Below are positions 45,566-56,369 of a stretch of DNA of 64,000 bases, in pieces. The notes under the pieces are model-generated. The model was not told the origin of the DNA. It worked only from the letters and a program-made list of their open reading frames with translations, and did no database searches. Made by a program: the position numbers and the translations under genes. Source of the stretch: Tribonema minus (taxonomy: Eukaryota; Sar; Xanthophyceae; Tribonematales; Tribonemataceae); contig JAFCMP010000335.1 in assembly GCA_017506865.1 (NCBI GenBank), forward strand, positions 372,001-436,000, read 5' to 3'. The first letter of the stretch is position 1; each line of letters begins with the position of its first letter.

Positions 45566-45960
45566 TCCTAGCTCTGACGTCCTGCCTGCAGCTCAGTGGA
45601 TGTGGCGAAAGGACGGCACGTACAGAGGGGGCCCACACAGATTTAGGGAACGAGGAGTTGACTACGTGGAAGCCGCGTGGTGCGAAAATGTGAACATGAG
45701 GCTCGAGTAGTCTTGCGTGGCGTGCAGCACTGTATAGCTACAGTGCTGAATGACTGTGCACAGCAGCACCACAGACGACGTCGACAGAACCGAAAGAAAA
45801 AACTCAACGCCCCTCAGGCACCTGCACGTTACACCAACCTGGCAGACAACGTGTCCGTTTTGAAACAGACGTTGAGCTTCGCCCTATCAGTGTGTGCGAT
45901 CTGCTCCACAGAAGGCGGCATCGGCGAGGTGCTTCGCGTCGTAGAGAGTGTAGCGAAATA

Positions 45961-48900
45961 GTGTGGTGAGGCGACCCTAGGTGGAGCCGTTGTTGAAGTA
46001 GGGTTGTGTAACCGCTTGGTACACGACATGCCTTTTGTGCTCTATACAAGATACCCAACACCATGACTTCCTGACAGGACTTCTCTCCACTGCCTTTGGC
46101 CGCTGGCTATGCTCTCATTTGATATGGGTTTGCACACAGCACATGGGCATGTGGAACTGAGGTCTCAGGAGTCGTAAGGTGTGTAGTTTCTAGCGTAGTT
46201 CATAAACACAGCAGTGAGGCAACTCATGCTTATGATGGCAGATCTCGGCAGTCTTTAGCCAGCCAGGAGACACTCTGGGAAGGCTTAGCGCAGCAGTACG
46301 CGGCGCCAAGCTCCGTTGAGCTCGTGCTGCAGCATCAAGCAGGGGCAGTCGGCGGAGCTTCGGGATTTCAACAGCTGGGGGCGTGTGCTAGTTGTGGCGA
46401 GCTACAGCGACACTACTGCGCCACCTTCAGTTCAGCAACAGCAGCAGCAACGCTGCTTTGGCGTGCAGCGACGTGCCTAACCGTAGGTGCACGCCGGCAT
46501 CGGTTCAACAACAGCACGTGCACACCTTCTTGCTTGCAGCAAAATGGTGTGGGGGGAGGAACGTGCTGCTATAAGTCGTGAGGAGGCATTGGAAATTCAC
46601 AACTGGCTTGTCACAGTTGGACGAAATCCATACAGCAGCTGGCAGCGAATGGAGGAAATGAAGGGATCGCAGATTGAGCCGCAGTTCTGGAGTGTATGCG
46701 ATGCATTGGAGCACTTCTATACAGACAGCGAGCGCCTAATTGGTGTTCAGCGACGACTCAAAACGCGTCTAGCGGAGACAGAAGAAAGGGTCGCTGAGGA
46801 AAACCTGAGGGTATTGCAGCTGCAAGATCGTACAGTGAGCAGCCAGGAGGCAGCGGTAGCGGCAAGGCTGGCGGAGCTACACATGCAGCAGCAGATGCAA
46901 GAGCGGCTACAGCAACAGCAGCAGTTACACCAGCAGCAACAGCAACAACTGCAGCAGCAGCTTACAGGCGTAAACGAGCGCCTAGAGCAGCAGATGGAGG
47001 AGGCGGACGGGCGAGAGGGCCGACTGTGGGCTCGCATCAAGGCGCTAGAGCAGGGGGAAGCGCACTTGGAGCAGGAGCTAGCAGAGGGCTCAGCGCGTCG
47101 AGGTACGCTGGAGGCGCGAGTGCTGGAGCTGGAGTCGTCTGCAGCAGCTATGCTTGCAGTGGAGCTGCAGCAGCAGGTTCAGCGTTTGGAAGCGCAGAAT
47201 GCTGGCCTGCGTGCTGCAGTGCAGGCTGCGTCGCTTACCACTTCATCAGCCAGCACCGTGACACCAGCGGCCAGCAGCATCCCAGCACCCGCTCGTCAGC
47301 GTGAGCAACAGGGTGCAGCAGCTGACGATTCAGCATTGCTTTCGCAAATGCGGAGGCGGGTGTCGGAGCTGGAGCAGGATGCTGCTAGCAGCAGAGCGTT
47401 GGCGGAAGGTCTGCAGCAGCGGCTTGCTGCAGCTGACGCTCAAAGCGTGCACCTACACATGGTGTGCGATGCGGGAGCGCGTGCGAGCGCGGCGTTGCGT
47501 GAGCAGCTTGCTTGTGCGCAGGCGGCCGCTGCGGCAGCGCGTGTGCCCACAAACACGGGTGCTAACGGTGGAGATGCTATCAGCGGTGTTGATATCGCTG
47601 CAACATCAGCGCCCACGGCGGCGCTAACATTAGCGCCCATGGCGGCGCTTACATCAGTCATGTGCGGGGGCAGCGGCGACACTCCCAGCAGCAGCGGCGC
47701 ATGCAACAGCAGCGACGGCGCGCGCAGCAATAGCAGCCACAGCGATGCTCGCTGCAACGACGCGCGCGGCGATGCACACGGCAGCGGTGCTAGCGGCGGA
47801 AGCGTGTGCGGCAGCGGCGGGCACGGCGGTACTGGCGGCAGCACGCGCGGCGGCAGCGGCAGCAGCGGCAGCGGCGGCGGCGCGATCGGCAACAGCAGCA
47901 GCAGCTGCATGCGCGGTAGCAGCGCTCCGCGCAACAGCGGCACGCCAGCGCTGCACGTTCCGGCGCACGCGGGAGGACGCGGCATCAGGCGGGCGTACAG
48001 CGCGGCGGCCGGCGGCAGTGTCGGGCGGCCGCTCACACGGCGGCAGCAGAAAAGGAGGGAGTATTGGGCGGCTTACACGCCTGAGGAGCAGCAGCATCTG
48101 CGCGATCGCCAGGCGAGGCGCAAGGTGATGCTCACGCGCTGCGTCAGCAAGGCGGGAGGCAGCGATGGCGCGCAGCTGCCGCCAGACTTGGCAGCAGCAG
48201 GTGCGCACAGCGGCGCACACTCAAGCGCAGCTGTGGCGCTCCGCAGCAATCAGGCTCCTCATCATAGCGCATATTGCGCTGATGTTTGTGAGACACACAC
48301 AGCAGCAGCTCTTCTCTGTGCCATGTGTCTTACAGATACACCTTGAGTACTACTCGGAGTAGCTAGGCCTGCTCAGCTCGGTCAGTTACACATGACAGCG
48401 CTTGGCATATTGCACGTTAGCAATGACGTGACAGGAGGCGTTTTGCAGGTCTATCTCTGGGCCTGTACGTTTTAGACACCACACTACTTCGGTATAGGCT
48501 CAGCAGTGTAGTGTCTGGGGGCGATGTCGTACAGGTACCGAGACACGTGCATGGCACAAGTGTCGACAACACCTGGACGCACAAACCCACCCGCCCACCC
48601 TAAAGATTGTTTCGGCCACCGCGCACTTGTTTTGCGCGTGTGTTCGACACAAACGCTGGGGGGGGATTAGTGCGCAGTGCCAACATGTCGGGGGCGTACG
48701 TTGAAGTAGAATGGTGGTGTGTTTGCTTGTGTTGATTGCGCAGTGCCAACATGTCGGGGGCGCATATAGCAGCGGAGCAAGTTGCTTGCTCAAACTTGTT
48801 TTTGTGCTGCAGCAGTAAGATTGTATTGTTTGCAGCAACGCAGGTACTACTCCGGCCAGACGCGCTGCAGTCTTTCTGAGACTTGGTGGTAGCGGAGGGT

Positions 48901-49063
48901 TAGTGGTATATGCCAGACGCCCGCGTTCTCTTCGAGAGTTTCGGCGGTAGCGGAGGGCTGCTGTTCTTGCATTCGTAGAGATACTGAGTGTGTAGCACCT
49001 AGGGCACCTCACATGTGTGCATGTCTTTCCACTTGCGGAGCAGAAGAGCCATGCAGGGGGCGT
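45961..49063. repeat. tandem segmental duplication, unit 1 (3,103 bp)
   Basis: Starts at GTGTGGTGAGGCGACCCTAG and repeats at 49064 and 52399. It carries the coiled-coil gene and its flanks. Apart from a 232-bp extra tandem copy in unit 2, units 1 and 2 are nearly identical throughout. Confidence 0.95.
46544..48346 (+). CDS. coiled-coil protein with polyglutamine tract, copy 1
   Basis: The preferred ATG at 46544 (context AAAATGG, right after a TTGCTTGCAG acceptor-like string) gives 600 residues; an upstream in-frame ATG at 46487 would add 19. Parts in order: an N-terminal globular stretch (SREEALEIHNWLVTVGRNPY), a long coiled coil with Gln-rich centre (about residues 70-240), and a Ser/Ala/Thr-rich region. 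Then comes a Gly/Ser region (about 390-460), and a basic segment RRQQKRREYWAAYTPEEQQH with RDRQARRK near residue 520. The last could bind nucleic acid. No family recognised. The frame is intact in both tandem copies. Confidence 0.6.
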   Translation: MVWGEERAAISREEALEIHNWLVTVGRNPYSSWQRMEEMKGSQIEPQFWSVCDALEHFYTDSERLIGVQRRLKTRLAETEERVAEENLRVLQLQDRTVSSQEAAVAARLAELHMQQQMQERLQQQQQLHQQQQQQLQQQLTGVNERLEQQMEEADGREGRLWARIKALEQGEAHLEQELAEGSARRGTLEARVLELESSAAAMLAVELQQQVQRLEAQNAGLRAAVQAASLTTSSASTVTPAASSIPAPARQREQQGAAADDSALLSQMRRRVSELEQDAASSRALAEGLQQRLAAADAQSVHLHMVCDAGARASAALREQLACAQAAAAAARVPTNTGANGGDAISGVDIAATSAPTAALTLAPMAALTSVMCGGSGDTPSSSGACNSSDGARSNSSHSDARCNDARGDAHGSGASGGSVCGSGGHGGTGGSTRGGSGSSGSGGGAIGNSSSSCMRGSSAPRNSGTPALHVPAHAGGRGIRRAYSAAAGGSVGRPLTRRQQKRREYWAAYTPEEQQHLRDRQARRKVMLTRCVSKAGGSDGAQLPPDLAAAGAHSGAHSSAAVALRSNQAPHHSAYCADVCETHTAAALLCAMCLTDTP

Positions 49064-52000
49064 GTGTGGTGAGGCGACCCTAGGTGGAGCCGTTGTTGAA
49101 GTAGGGTTGTGTAACCGCTTGGTACACGACATGCCTTTTGTGCTCTATACAAGATACCCAACACCATGACTTCCTGACAGGACTTCTCTCCACTGCCTTT
49201 GGCCGCTGGCTATGCTCTCATTTGATATGGGTTTGCACACAGCACATGGGCATGTGGAACTGAGGTCTCAGGAGTCGTAAGGTGTGTAGTTTCTAGCGTA
49301 GTTCATAAACACAGCAGTGAGGCAACTCATGCTTATGATTGTGTAACCGCTTGGTACACGACATGCCTTTTGTGCTCTATACAAGATACCCAACACCATG
49401 ACTTCCTGACAGGACTTCTCTCCACTGCCTTTGGCCGCTGGCTATGCTCTCATTTGATATGGGTTTGCACACAGCACATGGGCATGTGGAACTGAGGTCT
49501 CAGGAGTCGTAAGGTGTGTAGTTTCTAGCGTAGTTCATAAACACAGCAGTGAGGCAACTCATGCTTATGATGGCAGATCTCGGCAGTCTTTAGCCAGCCA
49601 GGAGACACGCTGGGAAGGCTTAGCGCAGCAGTACGCGGCGCCAAGCTCCGTTGAGCTCGTGCTGCAGCATCAAGCAGGGGCAGTCGGCGGAGCTTCGGGA
49701 TTTCAACAGCTGGGGGCGTGTGCTAGTTGTGGCGAGCTACAGCGACACTACTGCGCCACCTTCAGTTCAGCAACAGCAGCAACAACGCTGCTTTGGCGTG
49801 CAGCGACGTGCCTAACCGTAGGTGCACGCCGGCATCGGTTCAACAACAGCACGTGCACACCTTCTTGCTTGCAGCAAAATGGTGTGGGGGGAGGAACGTG
49901 CTGCTATAAGTCGTGAGGAGGCATTGGAAATTCACAACTGGCTTGTCACAGTTGGACGAAATCCATACAGCAGCTGGCAGCGAATGGAGGAAATGAAGGG
50001 ATCGCAGATTGAGCCGCAGTTCTGGAGTGTATGCGATGCATTGGAGCACTTCTATACAGACAGCGAGCGCCTAATTGGTGTTCAGCGACGACTCAAAACG
50101 CGTCTAGCGGAGACAGAAGAAAGGGTCGCTGAGGAAAACCTGAGGGTATTGCAGCTGCAAGATCGTACAGTGAGCAGCCAGGAGGCAGCGGTAGCGGCAA
50201 GGCTGGCGGAGCTACACATGCAGCAGCAGATGCAAGAGCGGCTACAGCAACAGCAGCAGTTACACCAGCAGCAACAGCAACAACTGCAGCAGCAGCTTAC
50301 AGGCGTAAACGAGCGCCTAGAGCAGCAGATGGAGGAGGCGGACGGGCGAGAGGGCCGACTGTGGGCTCGCATCAAGGCGCTAGAGCAGGGGGAAGCGCAC
50401 TTGGAGCAGGAGCTAGCAGAGGGCTCAGCGCTTCGAGGTACGCTGGAGGCGCGAGTGTTGGAGCTGGAGTCGTCTGCAGCAGCTATGCTTGCAGTGGAGC
50501 TGCAGCAGCAGGTTCAGCGTTTGGAAGCGCAGAATGCTGGCCTGCGTGCTGCAGTGCAGGCTGCGTCGCTTACCACTTCATCAGCCAGCACCGTGACACC
50601 AGCGGCCAGCAGCATCCCAGCACCCGCTCGTCAGCGTGAGCAACAGGGTGCAGCAGCTGACGATTCAGCATTGCTTTCGCAAATGCGGAGGCGGGTGTCG
50701 GAGCTGGAGCAGGATGCTGCTAGCAGCAGAGCGTTTGCGGAAGGTCTGCAGCAGCGGCTTGCTGCAGCTGACGCTCAAAGCGTGCACCTACACATGGTGT
50801 GCGATGCGGGAGCGCGTGCGAGCGCGGCGTTGCGTGAGCAGCTTGCTTGTGCGCAGGCGGCCGCTGCGGCAGCGCGTGTGCCCACAAACACGGGTGCTAA
50901 CGGTGGAGATGCTATCAGCGGTGTTGATATCGCTGCAACATCAGCGCCCACGGCGGCGCTAACATTAGCGCCCATGGCGGCGCTTACATCAGTCATGTGC
51001 GGGGGCAGCGGCGACACTCCCAGCAGCAGCGGCGCATGCAACAGCAGCGACGGCGCGCGCAACAATAGCAGCCACAGCGATGCTCGCTGCAACGACGCGC
51101 GCGGCGATGCACACGACAGCGGTGCTAGCGGCGGAAGCGTGTGCGGCAGCGGCGGGCACGGCGGTACTGGCGGCAGCACGCGCGGCGGCAGCGGCAGCAG
51201 CGGCAGCGGCGGCGGCGCGATCGGCAACAGCAGCAGCAGCTGCATGCGCGGTAGCAGCGCTCCGCGCAACAGCGGCACGCCAGCGCTGCACGTTCCGGCG
51301 CACGCGAGAGGACGCGGCATCAGGCGGGCGTACAGCGCGGCGGCCGGCGGCAGTGTCGGGCGGCCGCTCACACGGCGGCAGCAGAAAAGGAGGGAGTATT
51401 GGGCGGCTTACACGCCTGAGGAGCAGCAGCATCTGCGCGATCGCCAGGCGAGGCGCAAGGTGATGCTCACGCGCTGCGTCAGCAAGGCGGGAGGCGGCGA
51501 TGGCGCGCAGCTGCCGCCAGACTTGGCAGCAGCAGGTGCGCACAGCGGCGCACACTCAAGCGCAGCTGTGGCGCTCCGCAGCAATCAGGCTCCTCATCAT
51601 AGCGCATATTGCGCTGATGTTTGTGAGACACACACAGCAGCAGCTCTTCTCTGTGCCATGTGTCTTACAGATACACCTTGAGTACTACTCGGAGTAGCTA
51701 GGCCTGCTCAGCTCGGTCAGTTACACATGACAGCGCTTGGCATATTGCACGTTAGCAATGACGTGACAGGAGGCGTTTTGCAGGTCTATCTCTGGGCCTG
51801 TACGTTTTAGACACCACACTACTTCGGTATAGGCTCAGCAGTGTAGTGTCTGGGGGCGATGTCGTACAGGTACCGAGACACGTGCATGGCACAAGTGCCG
51901 ACAACACCTGGACGCACAAACCCACCCGCCCACCCTAAAGATTGTTTCGGCCACCGCGCACTTGTTTTGCGCGTGTGCTCGACACAAACGCTGGGGGGGG

Positions 52001-52398
52001 ATTAGTGCGCAGTGCCAACATGTCGGGGGCGTGCGTTGAAGTAGAATGGTGGTGTGTTTGCTTGCGTTGATTGCGCAGTGCCAACATGTCGGGGGCGCAT
52101 ATAGCAGCGGAGCAAGTTGCTTGCTCAAACTTGTTTTTGTGCTGCAGCAGTAAGATTGTATTGTTTGCAGCAACGCAGGTACTACTCTGGCCAGACGCGC
52201 TGCAGTCTTTCTGAGACTTGGTGGTAGCGGAGGGTTAGTGGTATATGCCAGACGCCCGCGTTCTCTTCGAGAGTTTCGGCGGTAGCGGAGGGCTGCTGTT
52301 CTTGCATTCGTAGAGATACTGAGTGTGTAGCACCTAGGGCACCTCACATGTGTGCATATCTTTCCACTTGCGGAGCAGAAGAGCCATGCAGGGGGCGT
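49064..52398. repeat. tandem segmental duplication, unit 2 (3,335 bp) with 232-bp internal duplication
   Basis: Same content as unit 1. The segment TTGTGTAACCGCTTGGTACA..ACTCATGCTTATGA is present twice in a row (49107-49338 and 49339-49570), accounting exactly for the 232-bp length difference. Confidence 0.95.
49879..51681 (+). CDS. coiled-coil protein with polyglutamine tract, copy 2
   Basis: Same 600-residue reading as copy 1 at an offset of 3,335 bp. I find seven base differences between the coding copies, six of them changing an amino acid (Arg/Leu, Leu/Phe, Ser/Asn, Gly/Asp, Gly/Arg and Ser/Gly) and one silent. The frame is unbroken. Function unknown, as for copy 1. Confidence 0.6.
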   Translation: MVWGEERAAISREEALEIHNWLVTVGRNPYSSWQRMEEMKGSQIEPQFWSVCDALEHFYTDSERLIGVQRRLKTRLAETEERVAEENLRVLQLQDRTVSSQEAAVAARLAELHMQQQMQERLQQQQQLHQQQQQQLQQQLTGVNERLEQQMEEADGREGRLWARIKALEQGEAHLEQELAEGSALRGTLEARVLELESSAAAMLAVELQQQVQRLEAQNAGLRAAVQAASLTTSSASTVTPAASSIPAPARQREQQGAAADDSALLSQMRRRVSELEQDAASSRAFAEGLQQRLAAADAQSVHLHMVCDAGARASAALREQLACAQAAAAAARVPTNTGANGGDAISGVDIAATSAPTAALTLAPMAALTSVMCGGSGDTPSSSGACNSSDGARNNSSHSDARCNDARGDAHDSGASGGSVCGSGGHGGTGGSTRGGSGSSGSGGGAIGNSSSSCMRGSSAPRNSGTPALHVPAHARGRGIRRAYSAAAGGSVGRPLTRRQQKRREYWAAYTPEEQQHLRDRQARRKVMLTRCVSKAGGGDGAQLPPDLAAAGAHSGAHSSAAVALRSNQAPHHSAYCADVCETHTAAALLCAMCLTDTP

Positions 52399-52743
52399 GT
52401 GTGGTGAGGCGACCCTAGGTGGAGCCGTTGTTGAAGTAGGGTTGTGTAACCGCTTGGTACACGACATGCCTTTTGTGCTCTATACAAGATACCCAACACC
52501 ATGACTTCCTGACAGGACTTCTCTCCACTGCCTTTGGCCGCTGGCTATGCTCTCATTTGATATGGGTTTGCACACAGCACATGGGCATGTGGAACTGAGG
52601 TCTCAGGAGTCGTAAGGTGTGTAGTTTCTAGCGTAGTTCATAAACACAGCAGTGAGGCAACTCATGCTTATGATGGCGATCTCGGCAGGACAGGTACCGA
52701 GACACGTGCATGGCACAAGTGTCGACAACACCTGGACGCACAA
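52399..52743. repeat. collapsed third unit of the segmental duplication
   Basis: 52399-52675 repeats the left end of the unit up to GGCGATCTCGGCAG, then jumps directly to the segment ACAGGTACCGAGACACGTGC.. that lies after the gene in unit 1 (48532-48585), ending at GGACGCACAA. The whole coiled-coil gene is missing. At one site it has AAGTGTCGAC as in unit 1, whereas unit 2 has AAGTGCCGAC. Confidence 0.85.
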
Positions 52744-53209
52744 TAGCGATATAACCTTCTCGGTGAGATCCGCTTCAAACCGCTTTTCGCTGCCGTTTGA
52801 AGCGCATTGAATGCCGACAAGAAACGCAAAAGCCGACAAGGCCAGAGCCATGCGACGCACGCATCTCGCTTGACCGGCGGTGGTTATTCCTTTTTGCGAC
52901 CGTATGTGGCAGTGCGATAGCGATCTGCGCGCGGCGTATGCGTCCTGCTACGAAAGCGGGTCTTAGCGTCGCATGGCGCCCGACAGGATATGTCGGGGCT
53001 CATGGAAAGGGGGGAACGTCTATTAGAAACGCCAACGCGTATGTCGCAAATGAAGATCTAGGCATAATGACAAGTTACAACGACAGCAGCCTGTTTTACA
53101 GCAATAGCAACCTCGTGCACGTCCAATTGTTAGTGTGCAGCATCCACAGTCGCAGACGATGTCAGCTAAAATTTATGGTACTTCCGACCCAATGTCGATG
53201 AGCCGTTCT

Positions 53210-53810
53210 TGCATCATATCGCTCCGCTCCACAGACCTCCGATGCGACCAACACCTACAAGCTGCAGTCGCCGATGTGGGTGTCCACGGCCGCTATGACG
53301 GAGCGGCGCACGCCGGCTGTGACGAAGTGCTCTGCACAATGTCTGCCCGCAACAGAGCTGCAACGATGTCAACGCCAGCATCTGCAGCATTGCCTCGCCG
53401 ACGATTGCATTCGTGGCTGCCATGAAGGCGGGGATCACACCGGCATTTAGTACTACTAGCTCCTCCGACCCCCCATGTAGACACATTTAATATCTCCTCA
53501 CTGATGGTTGAGGCTGCCGAGGTCGGTGTTCATGTTCTCTGAGGTCTGGATGGCGCACGAGGTGATTCATCATTGCAACAGCAGTCAAGTTTTGTGAGCG
53601 CAGCACCCGTACTGATGCGAAGCTTCTGCCATTGGTTGATTGCCACTGGTCGGACGAACGGAACGGCAGTGATGAACAGGACGCTTTGATGTTGTATGAC
53701 CGTGTCATTATATCCACCCGGCGATCGTACTTAATTCCCAGCAGCATTAAACTCCCTTGGTACTCGTATATTGCCTCGGTGATCGTATATTCCCCGACCG
53801 CACACAAAGC
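53210..53810 (-). other. open frames of uncertain status (possibly end of the Fanzor-like relic)
   Basis: Minus frames at 53807-53487 (AVGEYTITEAIYEYQGSL.., VLRSQNLTAVAMMNHLVR) and 53486-53214 (VLNAGVIPAFMAATNAIVGE) look partly coding but show no clear motif. VLRSQNLTAVAMMN is faintly like the RD.NAA.N box of RuvC-type TnpB/Fanzor nucleases. I do not assign a function. Confidence 0.2.
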
Positions 53811-54465
53811 TACCGGCGTTCACTCCAGAACGCAACGCCGTACCCGCCACGGTGACCACCACCGAGCACACCTGTGACTCAGTGAGTCAGCTCAAACAGC
53901 ATCATCTACAGCGATCTCATTCATCAGCAATAGCTAGCCATTTTGCCGTCACCGCCGCGCCCTGTGCCAGCAGCAGCACTGTGATGCAGCCGAAGCAGGT
54001 GCGTGGTACTGAATGCCGACGTTGCGGCACGTGTATTCGACATGAGAACATTGCTGTTCCTTGAAAAGTTCTGGTCATTATGTATTGAGATGGTGCAGAA
54101 ATCACTCCAGTCCAACACCATCACCTCAGCAGAAGAACGGACTTGAGGAGAAGTAACAGGTAGGAGTTGGGTGTATAAGTGAGGTCATGACTCCGACGCT
54201 GTTCACCTTTGAAAATCACCTCATCCCTTTCGGCTCCGCGTTCGTATGCCTCAAATGCAGATAGAGAGAAGCGATGATGCTGTGGCGCACAAGCAACTCA
54301 GATTGGCACCTGTGGATGACGGCAAAGCACAACAGTCATTGGCTGCCCTCGGGACAGTTCTTGTATAAATGGCCGCCACGCGATACTTGCAAGCATAATT
54401 ATCAACTTAGCAATTTTGCCAAGGTGAGCCTGCGCTTTTTGCGCATAGGCATGAGTATTGGCCTG

Positions 54466-56174
54466 CTACACTCGGCCAATAGAAATTGGTATCGGATTGG
54501 CCCAATTAGCGCTCCAAATGCCGGATATCGCGTATATGGCGCGCACTCCAAGGACTCCCACCGCTCCCTTCGTCTCGATCAATCTCAACAGCAAGTGTGT
54601 GTAGATGCAGAAGGCAACCATGGCTTGTTGTGCACAGCCGTGTTCTATAGTTGGTCCCGTCGTAGTGCTCGTAGCCGCAGCCCAAACATGTCTTGGTTCA
54701 GGGTGTTCCAAGGCGGATGTGATGAGCTGTAGCCTCAATTGCTTGCCGTCCGTTTCGAAAGAGGGTCCGATCATCCACCGGACGGGTGTATCCTTCCCCT
54801 ACCTTACCACCTTCAAGGCCGCAAACTTGCGATGCTCGCTGCGTGCATCCTTATTGAAGGTGTGTCGCAGACGAGGTATCCCGGCCTTCTTGCTAAATGG
54901 ATCCATGATGGCGTTGAACCACCAGGGGTCCCATGTGTCGATGCAGACCCTGAGCCTTGGAAAAAGGTCACAGACAGCTTTCTTACAAAGCCGTACGAAG
55001 GTGGCGGACCGGGTGTTGTGGTCTATAGGCAGGGGTGTGACTGTCCGACGAGCCTCAGGTCCTCGTAGCACGTCCACTGGTCCAGCATGACCTTGCGAGC
55101 CTGCTTGTTGGTATCCTCCGGTTGCAGCTTCGGAAAAGCAGCGTAGACCGCGCTGTTGATGGCGTAGAAGCGGCGACGATCGTCCGCGAGGAAGAGCTCC
55201 TGTAGCTCCAGGAGGTACCTCAACCTGCTGGGGTCGTCGCTGCCGGAGAAGTCCACGGTTGTTGCGCAAAGCTGCTGGACAATGTCGAAACATCCGATGA
55301 AGCCGAGGCGCTGTAGCTCCTGCCGTTACGGTATAGCCTCCATGACGTCCATTTTGGCCCTAGTAGACAACAGGAATGTTCAAAGCTCTTCGATGCGCCT
55401 CTCGAACACCTTCTGAGTGAATGCGACACGGCTGCGCAGCCTGCCTTTGAACCCCCACTTTACCAGCATCAACCGCCTGGAATCGATATGCACCTGTACG
55501 AAGTTCAACGTCTTGGCCGCCGTCGCCATGTCCGTTGCGTGGTTCTTGAACACCTCGTCATGCCCGCCATGGACAGGTATCATACATAATGCCACAATGC
55601 CGGTGACTGCTGAGAACTCGTGGAATCTCTGCTTGACGGCTACGCAGCCGGTATTTGCGCCTCTGCAGCAGGAAAGGCAGGCCTTGAAGAAGGCCTCATC
55701 CGCTGCAGGCAGAGCACCATCCTCGTGGAGCGAGCGAATGAAGATGTAGTTGGCCAGGAGTGATGCGTTCACACGCACCTTAAAGACTTGACACATGCCA
55801 TTGGTCTGAGACTATGGTGTGTCCACCATGACGTCCACGGTTATGCCCTCGATGGGGGAGTCCCTCAAAGCGGTTCTTAGACCGATGGGGGTAGTGCTGA
55901 TGCGCTCGGGCCTGTTTTCATGTGGCACCCACTTGAGCACATCGAAGGTGCGCCACATGAGGGAAGCCAAGAGCTTGACCTGGCTCGGAAGGCCGCCAGC
56001 CTTTGTATGGATGGCATCGCCGAAGGCCCGAAACAGACGATTGCGCAGATTGTCTTCGTGCAACTCGGTTTTGGCCTGCTTCCTTGTGTTGGCTGTCTTC
56101 TGATTGGCCTCATCTACCTGTTGCGCCGTAAGTATCGGCTTTGGCTTGGCCTTGGCCTTTCTTGACTTTGTCAT
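54466..56174 (-). pseudogene. interrupted long ORF resembling a Fanzor (TnpB-like) protein
   Basis: One frame runs from MTKSRKAKAKPKPILTAQQV at 56174 through TAG (55814), TGA (55380) and a further stop near 55330 to 55023. It shows LANYIFIRSLHEDGALPAAD, EAFFKACLSC, FHEFSAVTGIVALCMIPVHG and LEELQELFLADDRRR-like stretches. A second frame from about 55000 gives DHNTRSATFVRLCKKAV, WWFNAIMDPFSKKAGIPRL, a stop at 54801, and MIGPSFETDGKQLRLQLITS. A basic N-terminus, a 'LAN..RxL..G.LP..D..FF..C' pattern and a 'F.TDGk.l.l.l' box ahead of the nuclease domain recall Fanzor proteins as I know them. The RuvC catalytic triad is not visible. The IS4-type transposase just upstream fits, because Fanzor genes are known as passengers of several eukaryotic DNA transposons. 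Confidence 0.4.
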
Positions 56175-56369
56175 GACATCTGATGATCCTTCTGATCAAA
56201 GACAGATTATAATCTGTCATCACTGAACATGACGTGGCCTGCTGGTACGTGACAATGAGAGTGAATGCTGATGCTGATTCTGATCAAAGGGTGTGGTGTT
56301 TGCGCGCTTGGAATCCCAAGTCAACAACAATTTGGTTGAGTCTCGAATGTCGAATCTTGACACTCACGT

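Noticed and set aside
47440-48220. Ala- and Pro/Leu-rich frames antisense to the coiled-coil genes
   Set aside because: They are shadows of GCA/CAG-rich coding sequence on the plus strand.
48500-49132. 210-codon minus-strand frame, also present at 51835-52467
   Set aside because: Its conservation in both places is explained by the segmental duplication. The composition is Thr/Pro/Arg/Cys-rich without motif, and it overlaps simple repeated DNA.
53487-53807. Resemblance of YTITEAIYEYQGSLMLLG to a cation exchanger helix
   Set aside because: Only one weak stretch agrees and the expected alpha-repeat motifs are absent.
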